A stretch of 64,000 nucleotides of DNA from assembly GCA_036927565.1 (NCBI GenBank), contig JAYESD010000001.1, forward strand, positions 275,539,560 to 275,603,559, written 5' to 3'. Source of the stretch: Tuctoria greenei. Lineage: Eukaryota; Streptophyta; Magnoliopsida; Poales; Poaceae. A program made the position numbers and the translations under genes. This document shows positions 9,059 through 19,407 of the stretch, one piece after another. Numbering within the stretch: position 1 is the stretch's first letter; each line of letters begins with the position of its first letter. The notes beneath the pieces are model-generated. The model was given only the letters and a program-made list of their open reading frames with translations, was not told where the DNA came from and ran no database searches.

Positions 9059-12000
9059 TTACATGACGTTCGTTGCATCTAGCACATTTAATTCACTTCT
9101 TAGCCTAGAAAAAGTTTTCTCATCAAGTGGTTTAGTGAAGATATCCGCCAATTGTTCTTCGGACCTAACACCTCTCAAGGAGATGTCTCCCTTAGCTTCA
9201 TGGTCCCTTAGGAAATGATGGCGAATATCAATGTTCTTAGTGTGGGAGTGTTGAACGGGGTTTTTAGCTATCTTAACCGCACTTTCATTGTCACAAAGGA
9301 GAAGCACACAACCAAGTTTAATACCAAAGTCCAAAAGGGTTTGCTTCATATAAAGAATTTGAGCACAACATGCACCGGCTGCAATATACTCCGCTTCCGC
9401 CGTGGACAAGGTGACGGAGTTTTGCTTCTTGCTTGACCAACATACTAGGGAACACCCAAGCAAGTGGCACCCACGGGAGGTACTCTTGCGATCCACGCGG
9501 CATCCGGCAAAGTCCGAATCCGAGTATCCCACAAGATGGAATTTTGCACCTTTAGGGTACCACAAGCCCACACTAGGGGTATGCTTAAGATACCTAAGTA
9601 TCCTAAAGACCGCATTCCTATGCGATTCTTTAGGTGCCGCTTGAAAGCGAGCACACAAGCATACACTAAACATGATATCGGGCCTAGATGCGGTGAGATA
9701 AAGCAATGAGCCAATCATAGAACGGTAGTTAGATTGGTCAATAGGTTTACCGTCCTTATCCGCGTCGAGATGACAATTTTTTGCCATTGGAGTGCTTCTT
9801 GAGCTACAATCTCCCATCTCAAATTTCTTCAAGAGGTCCTTGGTGTACTTCTCTTGATAGACGAAGGTCCCCTCTTGAAGTTGCTTGATTTGAAATCCAA
9901 GGAAGAAGTTGAGCTCTCCAATCATTGACATCTCGAATTCCCTAGACATCATTTTGCCAAACTCATGGCTAAGAGCTTCGTTAGTTGAACCAAAAATAAT
10001 ATCATCAACATAAATTTGACAAATGAACAAATCTCCGTTGATGTCCTTGGTGAATAGTGTGGTGTCCACCCTCCCGATCTTGAATCCTTGCATGATGAGG
10101 AAGTCCCGTAGTCGTTCGTACCACGCCCTAGGTGCTTGCTTGAGCCCGTAGAGCGCCTTGTGCAACCTATACACATGATTAGGATTCCTCGGATCTTCAA
10201 ACCCGGGAGGTTGTTCAACATAAACAAGCTCGTTAATGTAACCATTAAGAAAGACACTTTTCACATCCATTTGATAAAGCCTAATGCTATGATGTGATGC
10301 AAAGGCAAGAAGTATACGGATGGCTTCTAGCCGGGCGACCGGGGCAAATGTCTCCCCAAAGTCTAGTCCTTCAACTTGCGAGAACCCTTTGGCCACAAGT
10401 CTTGCCTTGTTGCGGACCACAACGCCATTCTCGTCTTGTTTGTTGCGGTACACCCACTTTGTTCCGATGACGTTCTTGTCCTTGGGTCGCTCCCCCAACA
10501 CCCAAACTTCATTGCGGATGAAGTTGTTGAGTTCTTCTTGCATGGCCATCACCCAATTTGGGTCTTGGAGTGCTTCCTCAATGTGAGTGGGTTCTACACA
10601 CGAAACAAACGAGTAGTGCTCACAAAATGAAGCAAAGTGGCGAGAACGTGTGCTTACACCCCTTGACGGACTTCCAATGATTTGGTCCATTGGATGCGCC
10701 TTGGAGATGCGTCCATGCCTCATAGGTGGTTGTGAAGCACTTGGCGAAGGTGATGCGTGTTGCTCCTCTTGTGGTTGGACTTGATCATGGACTTCTTCTT
10801 CTTGATGTTGTTGTGCTTGTGAGTCTTGAGTCGGCAATGGATCATCCTTCTCTTCTTCGTCAACTTGAGGTGCCATGGAGGTGTTGTTGTTGGAACTTGA
10901 AGCTCCCCCTTGATCATGGCTCTCCTCAACTTCCGGCTTGATGTCTCCAATGGTCATGTTCTTCATGGCTTCTCGTAGAGGCTCATCATCTATTTCATCA
11001 TGACCAAAACTCTCCTCTTGGGAGCCATTAGATTCATCAAACTCAACATCACAACTTTCCTCAACTAAACCGGAGGTTTGGTTGAATACTCGATATGCTT
11101 TTGATTTTGATGCATAACCAAGAAATATACCAACATCACATCTTCTTTCAAACTTACCGAGACTTTTCTTGCGGTAGATGTAGCACTTGCATCCAAAGAC
11201 TCGAAAGTAGGAGATGTTGAGCTTTCTCCCAATGAGAAGCTCGTACGGGGTCTTTTGAAGTAGGCGATGTAGGTAGACCCTATTTGCAGCATGGCACGCC
11301 GTGTTGATCACTTCGGCCCAAAACTTCTCCGACGTGCCGTAGTCATCAAGCATTGCTCTTGCAAGAGTGATGAGTGTCTTGTTCTTCCTTTCAACGACAC
11401 CATTTTGTTGAGGAGTGTATGTGGCCGAAAACTCATGTTTCACTCCTTCACGGTCACACCACTCCCCAATGTTATAGTTCTTGAATTCGGTGCCGTTGTC
11501 ATTCCGGACCTTGATGATGGGAAGTTGAAATTCCCTTTGAGCGCGGTTGGCGAAGGTCTTGAACACTTCCGGAGTTTCACTCTTGTCTCCTAAAAATAGA
11601 GTCCAAGCATAGCGATAATAATCATCAACAATGACGAGACAATAGAGGTTACCGCCAAGGCTTTGATATGTGGACGGTCCGAAGAGGTCCATGTGGAGTA
11701 GTTCAAGTGGCTTGGAGGTTGACACCATTGTCTTCATTGGATGGTGTGAAGCAACTTGCTTCCCAGCTTGACAAGCGCTACAAAGCTTGTTCTTCTCAAA
11801 TGTGACATCCTTCACGCCGGTCACCATCCCAAGCTTGAATGACTTCTTGAGTTTGCTCATCCCTATGTGCGCTATGCGTCGGTGCCATAGCCAACCCAAG
11901 CTTGTCTTAGTGAAAAGACAAGTGGTCAAGCTAGCATTCTTGATGGCGAAGTCCACTAGGTAGAGATGTCCATGCCGAAATCCTTTGAAGACTATGTCTT

Positions 12001-12310
12001 GGCTAGTTTCACTACTCACAACAACATCATTTTTGCTAAATGTGCACGTTAGTCCAAGATCATATAGTTGTGCAATAGAAAGTAAATTAAAGCTAAGTGA
12101 CTTAACGTACAAAACATTAGAAATGGATAAATCATTTGAAATAGCAATTTTACCTAACCCAATTACCTTTCCCTTAGAGTTATCACCAAAGGTGACTTGT
12201 TCATGATTGTCGGGGTTTTCTATGGTGGTGAACATACCATCATTGTCGGTCATATGTTGGGTGCACCCGCTATCGAGTACCCAATGCTTTCCTCCGACTT
12301 TGTAGTTCAC
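9059..12310 (-). CDS. Pol polyprotein of element C (protease, integrase, RT, RNase H)
   Basis: This open frame of 1083 codons gives the copia order. The protease active site DSG is at residues about 14-16 (WVLDSGCTQHM). The integrase zinc-binding region is at about 140-180 (HRRIAH ... CSACQ) and the catalytic core starts around LHMDLFGP, with the second Asp in RNDNGTEF. RT follows from about residue 600, with TKWVYRNK, KARLVAKGFSQ and the catalytic YVDDIIFG. RNase H contains DSDFAG, STAEAEY and CDNESA. The frame differs from gag and opens directly after a TAG in TGTGTAG|GTG, with no ATG nearby. It appears intact and could be functional if expressed. Confidence 0.95.
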   Translation of the reverse strand: MNYKVGGKHWVLDSGCTQHMTDNDGMFTTIENPDNHEQVTFGDNSKGKVIGLGKIAISNDLSISNVLYVKSLSFNLLSIAQLYDLGLTCTFSKNDVVVSSETSQDIVFKGFRHGHLYLVDFAIKNASLTTCLFTKTSLGWLWHRRIAHIGMSKLKKSFKLGMVTGVKDVTFEKNKLCSACQAGKQVASHHPMKTMVSTSKPLELLHMDLFGPSTYQSLGGNLYCLVIVDDYYRYAWTLFLGDKSETPEVFKTFANRAQREFQLPIIKVRNDNGTEFKNYNIGEWCDREGVKHEFSATYTPQQNGVVERKNKTLITLARAMLDDYGTSEKFWAEVINTACHAANRVYLHRLLQKTPYELLIGRKLNISYFRVFGCKCYIYRKKSLGKFERRCDVGIFLGYASKSKAYRVFNQTSGLVEESCDVEFDESNGSQEESFGHDEIDDEPLREAMKNMTIGDIKPEVEESHDQGGASSSNNNTSMAPQVDEEEKDDPLPTQDSQAQQHQEEEVHDQVQPQEEQHASPSPSASQPPMRHGRISKAHPMDQIIGSPSRGVSTRSRHFASFCEHYSFVSCVEPTHIEEALQDPNWVMAMQEELNNFIRNEVWVLGERPKDKNVIGTKWVYRNKQDENGVVVRNKARLVAKGFSQVEGLDFGETFAPVARLEAIRILLAFASHHSIRLYQMDVKSVFLNGYINELVYVEQPPGFEDPRNPNHVYRLHKALYGLKQAPRAWYERLRDFLIMQGFKIGRVDTTLFTKDINGDLFICQIYVDDIIFGSTNEALSHEFGKMMSREFEMSMIGELNFFLGFQIKQLQEGTFVYQEKYTKDLLKKFEMGDCSSRSTPMAKNCHLDADKDGKPIDQSNYRSMIGSLLYLTASRPDIMFSVCLCARFQAAPKESHRNAVFRILRYLKHTPSVGLWYPKGAKFHLVGYSDSDFAGCRVDRKSTSRGCHLLGCSLVCWSSKKQNSVTLSTAEAEYIAAGACCAQILYMKQTLLDFGIKLGCVLLLCDNESAVKIAKNPVQHSHTKNIDIRHHFLRDHEAKGDISLRGVRSEEQLADIFTKPLDEKTFSRLRSELNVLDATNVM

Positions 12311-12324
12311 CTACACACATGAAT

Positions 12325-14451
12325 TCAATTTTTAACTTTAGGCACCCAAGCCAACTTAGGTCCTTGTATGTGTGATACAAGTGTCTTTGGGACCCAAAGT
12401 TGCTTGGGGAGCTTCCCCTTAATGTCCTTCATGTCCTTGCCAATGAACCTAGCCTTCACCTTGCCATCTACTTTACTTAAGAGATAATAACGATCATTGA
12501 AAGTAGATTTGTAATTAGTAGGAAGCTTGGGAGAGGGTCGGTTAGGAAGAGGACACTCCCTTGTGTGGTGACCGGTGACCTCACAATGTTGGCAATAAGA
12601 ACCAACTTCTTTGATGAAGCTTGTTCTTAGCTCCGGTGAGGGCACCTTTCCTTTGTTGGGCACCAGGAAGGATCCAAGTCCTCTTTTGTTGAAGGCCTTT
12701 GCTTGTTGGAAGAGGATTTCCTTGTGTTTGACTTCCCCTTTTGAAAGTCTAGCCACAGTAGTGCGGAGACTCTCAATTTCTTCCAACAAGTCCTTCTCCC
12801 TAGCATTAGCTTTCAAAGGCAAAGACTTGTGCAAAGCATTAGTGGCATGAGAAGTAATGGATATCTTATCATTAAGAGTTTGCTTCTTCATATTTTTCAA
12901 CTCTTGATCAAGCATGTCATGAGCAAGGTTAAGTGTTTGATGTTCTTGTATTAACTTGTTGTGCTCTTCCAAGAGTGTTTGGTGTGCTAAGTTAAGTTCA
13001 TGATTATCTATCTTGATTTTAGCCTTTTCTTCCTCAATTTGCTTGACATGGGATTTGAGCATGTCATGCTCTTTGAGTATGCTTTCATACTTGTCAAGCA
13101 AATCAAGGTTAGCACTCTCAAGTCTAGCACGAGTTTCTTCAAGCACTTTAACCTTACTATTTTCCCTCTTAATGATAGCATGATATTCATTTATCAAAGA
13201 AGTTAAATCATCGGGGGAAAGCTCATCATCGCTAGAGTCATCACATACCTTGGTGTTACCTTTCGCCATGAGGCACATGGGCGGTGGATGAAGAGGTGCA
13301 TCATCATTGTTGGCGATGGCGAGGCCGGCCAAACTTTCTTCTTCCTCTTCACTCTCTTCATCACTTGTTTCTTCGTCGGTGACCCATTCATTTGCCTCAC
13401 ACATGAACACCTTTTGTGGGCCATTTCTCTTCTTTGGGAAGAGCCTTGCCTTCTTGCCCTTGTCATGTTTCTTCTTCACAAAGGATCTTGGCTTTGGTTT
13501 GGCTTCTTCTTCATCATCATCACTTCCTTCAAGCTTGCGATGCTTGCTCTTGTGGTTCTCTCTTCGTTTGTCCGGTCTTGGACAATCATAGGAGATGTGG
13601 CCTTGATCACCACAATTGTAGCAAGTCTTGTGATCATCTCTTCTTGGTAGAAATGCTCTCTTCTTAGGATCAAATGTGTATCCCTTCTTAGTGATCTTGG
13701 AGTTAAAGCGTGAGAACTTTCTCATCATCAATGCAAGATCATCATCATCATCTTCACTTGATGCTTGTTCTTCTTCACTTGAGCTAGGCTCAACCACCTT
13801 CTTCTTCTTGTGGCTTGTTTTCTTGGTGGGGGCCTTTAGAGCAATTGTCTTTGAAGATGATTGCTCCATCATCCCAAGTACACTCATCTCATGAGCGTGT
13901 ATTTCTCCAATGAGCTCCGAAACTTCAATGTGGTCAAGTGACTCTTTTTGGAGCATGGAGTTGATGATGTTGTACTTTGGCTTGGGAAGGAGCATGAGGA
14001 TCTTGCGGTTGATGAGTCCCTTGCCAAGAGAAGCAATGTCAATAGCATTTATTTCTTCAATAAGCACATTTAAGCGAGAGAACATCTCATTAACATTTTC
14101 ATGAGGTAGCATCTTAAATTCATCATATTTTGCTTTAAGCATGTGATATTTAAGTTCCTTGACCCCAGAAGAACCCTCATGAATCTCTATTAAGCAAGCC
14201 CAAATTTCACAAGCCTTTTCCTTGCTAGCAATCCTAGAAAACACATCTTGACTAATGCATTCATAAATAGCATTCCTAACTTTAGCATCCCACTTAATTT
14301 GATCACCAACATAATTGTGTTCTCCAAACCCCGCGTGGGTCGCTTCCCATACTTCGGGAGCAATAGCCTCAAGATAAGCGCGCATGCGTGCTTTCCAATA
14401 GGCAAAGTTCTTGCCCTCGAAGATAGGAACCGAACCCCCAACCTTGGCCAT
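12325..14451 (-). CDS. Gag of element C
   Basis: The protein of 708 residues starts MAKVGGSVPIFEGKNFAYW, typical of the copia Gag N-terminal capsid fold (UBN2/DUF4219 type). A CCHC knuckle, CYNCGDQGHISYDC, is near residue 280 and a second, CQHCEVTGHHTREC, near residue 640. Between them are long acidic and coiled-coil stretches. The length and the second knuckle are typical of SIRE/Maximus Gag. It begins about 50 nt downstream of the primer site. No premature stop is seen. Confidence 0.93.
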   Translation of the reverse strand: MAKVGGSVPIFEGKNFAYWKARMRAYLEAIAPEVWEATHAGFGEHNYVGDQIKWDAKVRNAIYECISQDVFSRIASKEKACEIWACLIEIHEGSSGVKELKYHMLKAKYDEFKMLPHENVNEMFSRLNVLIEEINAIDIASLGKGLINRKILMLLPKPKYNIINSMLQKESLDHIEVSELIGEIHAHEMSVLGMMEQSSSKTIALKAPTKKTSHKKKKVVEPSSSEEEQASSEDDDDDLALMMRKFSRFNSKITKKGYTFDPKKRAFLPRRDDHKTCYNCGDQGHISYDCPRPDKRRENHKSKHRKLEGSDDDEEEAKPKPRSFVKKKHDKGKKARLFPKKRNGPQKVFMCEANEWVTDEETSDEESEEEEESLAGLAIANNDDAPLHPPPMCLMAKGNTKVCDDSSDDELSPDDLTSLINEYHAIIKRENSKVKVLEETRARLESANLDLLDKYESILKEHDMLKSHVKQIEEEKAKIKIDNHELNLAHQTLLEEHNKLIQEHQTLNLAHDMLDQELKNMKKQTLNDKISITSHATNALHKSLPLKANAREKDLLEEIESLRTTVARLSKGEVKHKEILFQQAKAFNKRGLGSFLVPNKGKVPSPELRTSFIKEVGSYCQHCEVTGHHTRECPLPNRPSPKLPTNYKSTFNDRYYLLSKVDGKVKARFIGKDMKDIKGKLPKQLWVPKTLVSHIQGPKLAWVPKVKN

Positions 14452-14497
14452 TTTAGCTCTCTAGCGGTGAAGCTAGAATGATCCTATGAGCAACCTT

Positions 14498-14509
14498 GCT
14501 CTGATACCA
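14498..14509 (-). promoter_or_regulatory. Primer binding site of element C (tRNA-iMet)
   Basis: The minus strand reads TGGTATCAGAGC, complementary to the 3' end of plant initiator tRNA-Met. It lies 2 nt from the 5' LTR end. Confidence 0.95.
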
Positions 14510-14511
14510 AT

Positions 14512-16046
14512 TGTAAGGACCGAATGCCCAAGAGGGGGGGGGGGGGTGAATTGGGCTTTCTTCGAAAAATTCTAAGCAATGAAACTTAATTTCTAAAGCC
14601 CAATTCCCTACGCAAACTATCTATGCATTCTAGTAGATAGAAACTTCGTGGAATATAAAATGCCTAAAAGTAAGAGAAAGGAGAAGGATGCAAACTCCCG
14701 AGGAGACAAGGATTTATCCTGTGGTTCGGCAAGATCGTCAAGATCTTCCTACATCCATGTTGTGGCACCCACCAAGGGGTTTTGCCACACCCAAGTCACC
14801 GAGACGAGGGATCTTCACTATTCCTCTCCGTTCACCTCCCTTGGAAAGGTGGAGCTCAAGCCTTGTACAACTTCGACCTTCCGGGCTTCCACACACGCCT
14901 TGGCAAGCTCAGGAAGTCTCTTCACAGTTACAAACACCAAGGGCACTCCCTTGAGGCTCTCACACTATCCTAGAGAGTCCACTCACCCAGAATGGAGGCA
15001 CACAAGCTCTCTCTCTAGCTAGTTCTAGCCTAACTCTTGGTGTATTGGTAATAAAAATGATGTGGAAGTGATTGCTCTTGGTCTTGAATGCTTGTGGATG
15101 TGTTGATAGTGTCTGGTGATCAAGACTTGACGAAATGACAGGATTAGGGGGTATTTATAGCCAGCCTCCCCGAAATAGCCGTTGGAAAAGTAGGCTGACA
15201 GAACTTTACTGTGAACACCGGATGATCCGATGTCTGCCCTTTAGTTATCATCAGTCAAGTTACTTTAGCTAACGTCATTGTGTCAGATATGACCGTTGTT
15301 AGACCGATGTTGATCCTGTCTTCTCATCGGATGATCCGGTGGCTCTTCCTCTAGAATTTACTCAAACTTGATGCTTACTGGAGTAATCGACCGATGTATG
15401 CTTCTGTGTACATCGGATGATCCGGTGAGTTGATTTTGAGAATTGGTCCAGAAATAATTGCTTCTATTGAATTAGACCGATGTGCACTTTGCTTCATCAT
15501 CGGATGATCTGGTGTGTACTTCTCCAGAACAGTTGAGAAATTTATCCTTCTGTTGAATTGGACCGATGTACCACTTCCTACACATCGGATGATCCGGTGT
15601 GTACTTCAGTTTTGAGGTCTTCTTCTTCCGTTGACACAACTCGACCGATGTAGTCATTTCACAAAACATCAGATGATCCGGTGTGTTTGATCTTGTTTGC
15701 TTCGAGTTGTTTTAAGTTGATCTTTTGGAATTTGCTTGAGTGACCTCTTTGACATTTGTTGGGAATGTTCTTCTGATGAATATTGATTTCCTTATGTTGT
15801 CAATTTTGATGGAATTGCATTGAAGTATGAGTTCTTCTTTTAGTCTTCATGAAAATCGATTAACCCCTTAGAATAGTTCGTTGAGGGGTCTCCATTTGTA
15901 TCCAATGAGCAGTAGATTATATGAATAGATAGTTCATTACGTTTGATGTGTTATACGTGAGACCTCACATCCACAAACTCATTAGTAATATCTAACGGTT
16001 GTCATTAATCACCGAAACCATACCCATGGGGGCCTAGATGCTTTCA
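14512..16046 (-). repeat. 5' LTR of element C
   Basis: This 1535-bp copy differs from 4478-6013 by scattered substitutions and by the length of its G run. TATAAATA lies at 15159-15152 (minus), with the CGGATGATCCG array upstream of it at 15218-15685. Confidence 0.93.
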
Positions 16047-18262
16047 TCCACCTCTATATAAACAGTCCCACCCCTTGGATTGACATCTATTTGCCACTTT
16101 TCCACCCACCCAAACCCTAGTTCGTGGGGAGCCACCATCAAGGAGGGAGGAGAAGATCCCAAGCAAGAAGAAGAAGAGGAGGAAACGAAAGAGGATCAAG
16201 ATCTCTACCAAGTTTCGTCCTTCATCACCAAATTCATCCCCAAGTTCATCACCAACCCTAGATCACCAAGATCCAAGTGCTACCTCCAAGTTTCTTGATT
16301 CATTGGAGTTCTAAACACCTGGTATACCTTCTATTATCTTTTCCTCACGTGAATTCAACCCCTAATCTCCAAATTTACGTCGATCTAGAAAACCCTAATC
16401 TGCTGATCTCGCAGAGTGCGGACTTGTCCGGTCCCTAGCGGACTAGTCCGATCTTTCTGGTTAAATTGTGTTGAATTGATTCTAAAATTTGATCTAATCG
16501 AATCCAAACCTGTATAAACTTGTTAAAAGCTACTAGAACTAGTTATTGATCATTAAAAGCAATCTATTAACAAGTTCTACCTTGCATTTGCATAAATCAT
16601 GCATGTCATGTCATATTGAGTAATATTTGTGCACTTTTTGATTGTGTTTCTTGTCTTGTACGTTTATTGTGTGGATTAGACGGATTTGCGCTAGAGAGTG
16701 CCGCAGAGGATCTCCAACACCAAGAGTTTGAAGGCTTTGATCTTATTCAACAGCAAGAGCAAGGCAAGTGTCCTTGAAGCATATTTATCCTATTTTTCAA
16801 GTAAATGTTTTGTTTGCAAAATTGCATGCTTGTGTCAATTTGATGGGAACCCTATGATAGGAAGTTTACTAGAATTGTTTAACCACCCTTGTCACCTGGA
16901 ATTTATGGTAGAGAGTTGGGAAGGGCTTTTTACCTTTTGCTTCGCTTAATCAACTGGGATGGAAAACAACTATACCACTCAATTTAATTATGCATGGATG
17001 AGATTATGGATAACATGAACTGGTTAATATGGTATTGTAATGGTTTATCTAAGCAAGCCTAGTATGTGGATGGGTTGGATGTTATAGTGGTTTGCTTGCT
17101 TTAGATCTAAGGACCGGTTCATGCGAGAATAAGCCAGGACTACAATGCCACCACGAGGCCAAGTATGGGTGTGGCGTAGCTGATTAATTAGGGCTTTGCC
17201 AGTGCTATTTGGACCATTAAGGATGCTTGAGGAAGGGGTAGTCGGATTGGGTTTGTTGATGATTGGTGGGACTACCTTGGGATCCGAATGGCTCAAGAGG
17301 GGGCCCTTGGTTGAAGATGTGCTCAGTTGGAGGCATCACCACCGGTGAAACCTCAGTGGGGTCTAAATAGGCTAGTAATCCCTTTGTAAAAGCTATTTTG
17401 TGATCTCTTGGCCATACACCAACGGAAGTGTGCAATGTGACCGACGGGTCATGGGCATAAGGGAGGTTCTTAGTCACCGAAAGGTGATGAAATCACAAAC
17501 ACGTGGGTAAAGCGGTACAAACTCTACAGAGTCTAATTAAAACTATCATGATAGCCGTGCTCCCGATTATGAGCACCTGGACAACTTCCATGATTAGAGG
17601 GAAATTGGAATTTGGGATGGTTATGGTTTGGTAATGGTTATGAATTAATTTCTGGTATTGAATATGGTTATTGGCAAATGGTGAAATCTAGAATTATTGA
17701 TGAGGATGGTGAATTGTGGACTGGTATTATGGTATTACTTATGATTATGATGGGTTTACTTCACATACATATAATATATTGCTTTTCAAATGTTTTTATG
17801 TACTTTTCAGCACTTTACCATTATTATTGTCGTCAGTTGAATCAGCCACATGTCATACTTTCCACACTTGCTGAGTACGACATGTACTCACTCTTGCAAT
17901 CCCCCCCCCCCCCAACAGTTGCAGGTCAGAATTGGGAGTTTAATGGTGATAATGCGGAGTTCTAGGTCGTGTCTAACGTCAGCTTTGCTTGTGGTGTTAT
18001 TGGAGTTGCGCTATCCCTTATGCTTAGTTGCTTAGTTTGCTTAATTAGTTTATTTCCGCTGCATTAGTTGAACTTGTCATTAATATTCATTAGAGGTTGT
18101 ATTCGAGGATAATCTGGTTTGTGTAATAAAACTTGGTTAATTAATCTTGTTCTGTGGTAATTTTCTGTATACTCTTTTGTGATTGCACTCGTGTATGTGT
18201 GATGAACATCCTGGGCACACATATGCGTTAGCTTGGTTCATTTTTCGGAACCGGGCGTCACA
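16047..18262 (+). mobile_element. Tekay-like gypsy solo LTR, right part
   Basis: The segment restarts with the TCCAC duplication and a CTATATAA TATA box (16054-16061), so the nested element landed about 8 bp upstream of this LTR's promoter. Two GGAC(T/A)(A/T)GTCCG copies lie near 16420-16450. A CTTGCTGAGTACGACATGTA stretch (17867-17886), characteristic of Tekay-type LTRs by my recollection, precedes a run of 13 C (17901-17913). It ends GTCACA at 18262, followed by GTATG. No internal region is present, so it is a solo LTR. Confidence 0.82.
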
Positions 18263-18584
18263 GTATGTCACTAGAATTCCATCAGTAGCATGATGACTAA
18301 TGACACTGACACTGAATGTGAGGCTAGTTATACTGTGTATACATAGATAGTATATGTTGCACACATATACACACCATTTAGTGCAGTGTGGATGACCAGA
18401 TCTTTTGAAACAAATACTCAAGACACAGAACTCATGATAAAATGCAGCCTCGTAGATACTCATGAATTACAAAGCGACAAACTTTCAAGAATGGAGTGAG
18501 TGCCTTATAAGCACCTTTCTTAACCAAATAGAGCACATAACACTACGAAAGAGTACCAAAATGTGTGCTACTCCATCATGTAGC
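18263..18584. other. Host sequence between two insertions
   Basis: This is host flank holding the right GTATG duplication of the solo LTR and the left GTAGC duplication of element A (18580-18584). No gene is seen. Confidence 0.7.
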
Positions 18585-19207
18585 CGTTAGAAATCAAGAG
18601 GGAGCCCAAAGATCAAATAATCACTAAATCACTTCGAATTACATGGAGAAATCTGATTACAAGATCAACACCAAGTGCTATCTCTCAAATAGCACAAGAA
18701 CACTAATAATACCTTCTCCTCTATCTTTGTTATCGCTTGACGATGCGGCCATCTAGCCAACAAGGCGAGGCCGCAAGAAGAACAACGACGAGAGGCGTTT
18801 CCCCTTGTTCTTCTCTTGGTATGTTGATCGGATTCTGAGTGGGTTAGAGTGTTCAAGTGTGTATGAGTGTATGCATGAGCATTCTTTGATCATACACTTG
18901 ACCCTCTTCTTATAGTTGACCAAGAGACACAAGAGGGGTCTCCCACCCTTAGGAATCATTGAGTCTCCCGATCAGAGACTCAAAATTCGGTGGGTTGTGT
19001 CCTTTCAATTAGAACACATGTCAATTTCGAGTTCAAACTGACAGTTACTAAAAAATCAGATTAGTCCGTATAGAGTCTGGACTAGTCCGATATCCTTACT
19101 GGACAATATCGGACTAGTCCTATAAGGGTCCGGACTAGTCTGATTACCCTTACTGGACAGAACTGGACTAGTCCGATCTCTACCGGACAAGTCCGGTACT
19201 CCCAACA
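18585..19207 (-). repeat. 3' LTR of element A
   Basis: It is 623 bp, beginning TGTTGGGAGTACCGG on the minus strand; the terminal base at 18585 has mutated from T to C on the plus strand. About seven GGACTAGTCC variants lie at 19055-19195, upstream of CTATAAGAAG (18917-18908). The polypurine tract AAGGGGGAGAA (minus) abuts it at 19208-19218. Confidence 0.9.
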
Positions 19208-19407
19208 TTCTCCCCCTTGAACTCGAATCTGAAACTTACCAACTTACTTAATACTAAACTTAGTGTCCATTTTCTCATGTTTGACATATAGGGCACGACG
19301 CATCACAACAACCATTTACGTATTATTGGACTTGAAGACCATAATACATCTCACACTTGAAAATGAACCTTACTCTTACTTGGCCCCTAAATATCGAGTG
19401 ATCATAG

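Larger units (their letters stand above)
4478..16046 (-). mobile_element. SIRE/Maximus-like copia element C, complete
   Basis: This 11.6-kb element is flanked by exact TCCAC duplications (4473-4477, 16047-16051). In element order it contains the 5' LTR (16046-14512), an initiator-Met primer site, gag (14451-12325), pol (12310-9059), a palindrome cluster with TATA (8480-8170), a third ORF (7791-6344), polypurine tracts and the 3' LTR (6013-4478). It is inserted inside a Tekay-like LTR just upstream of that LTR's TATA box. The gag and pol frames are largely intact; the third ORF is damaged. Confidence 0.93.

Noticed and set aside
3844..18262. Complete gypsy element
   Set aside because: Only one LTR with one pair of GTATG duplications is present; the internal coding sequence belongs to the nested copia element.
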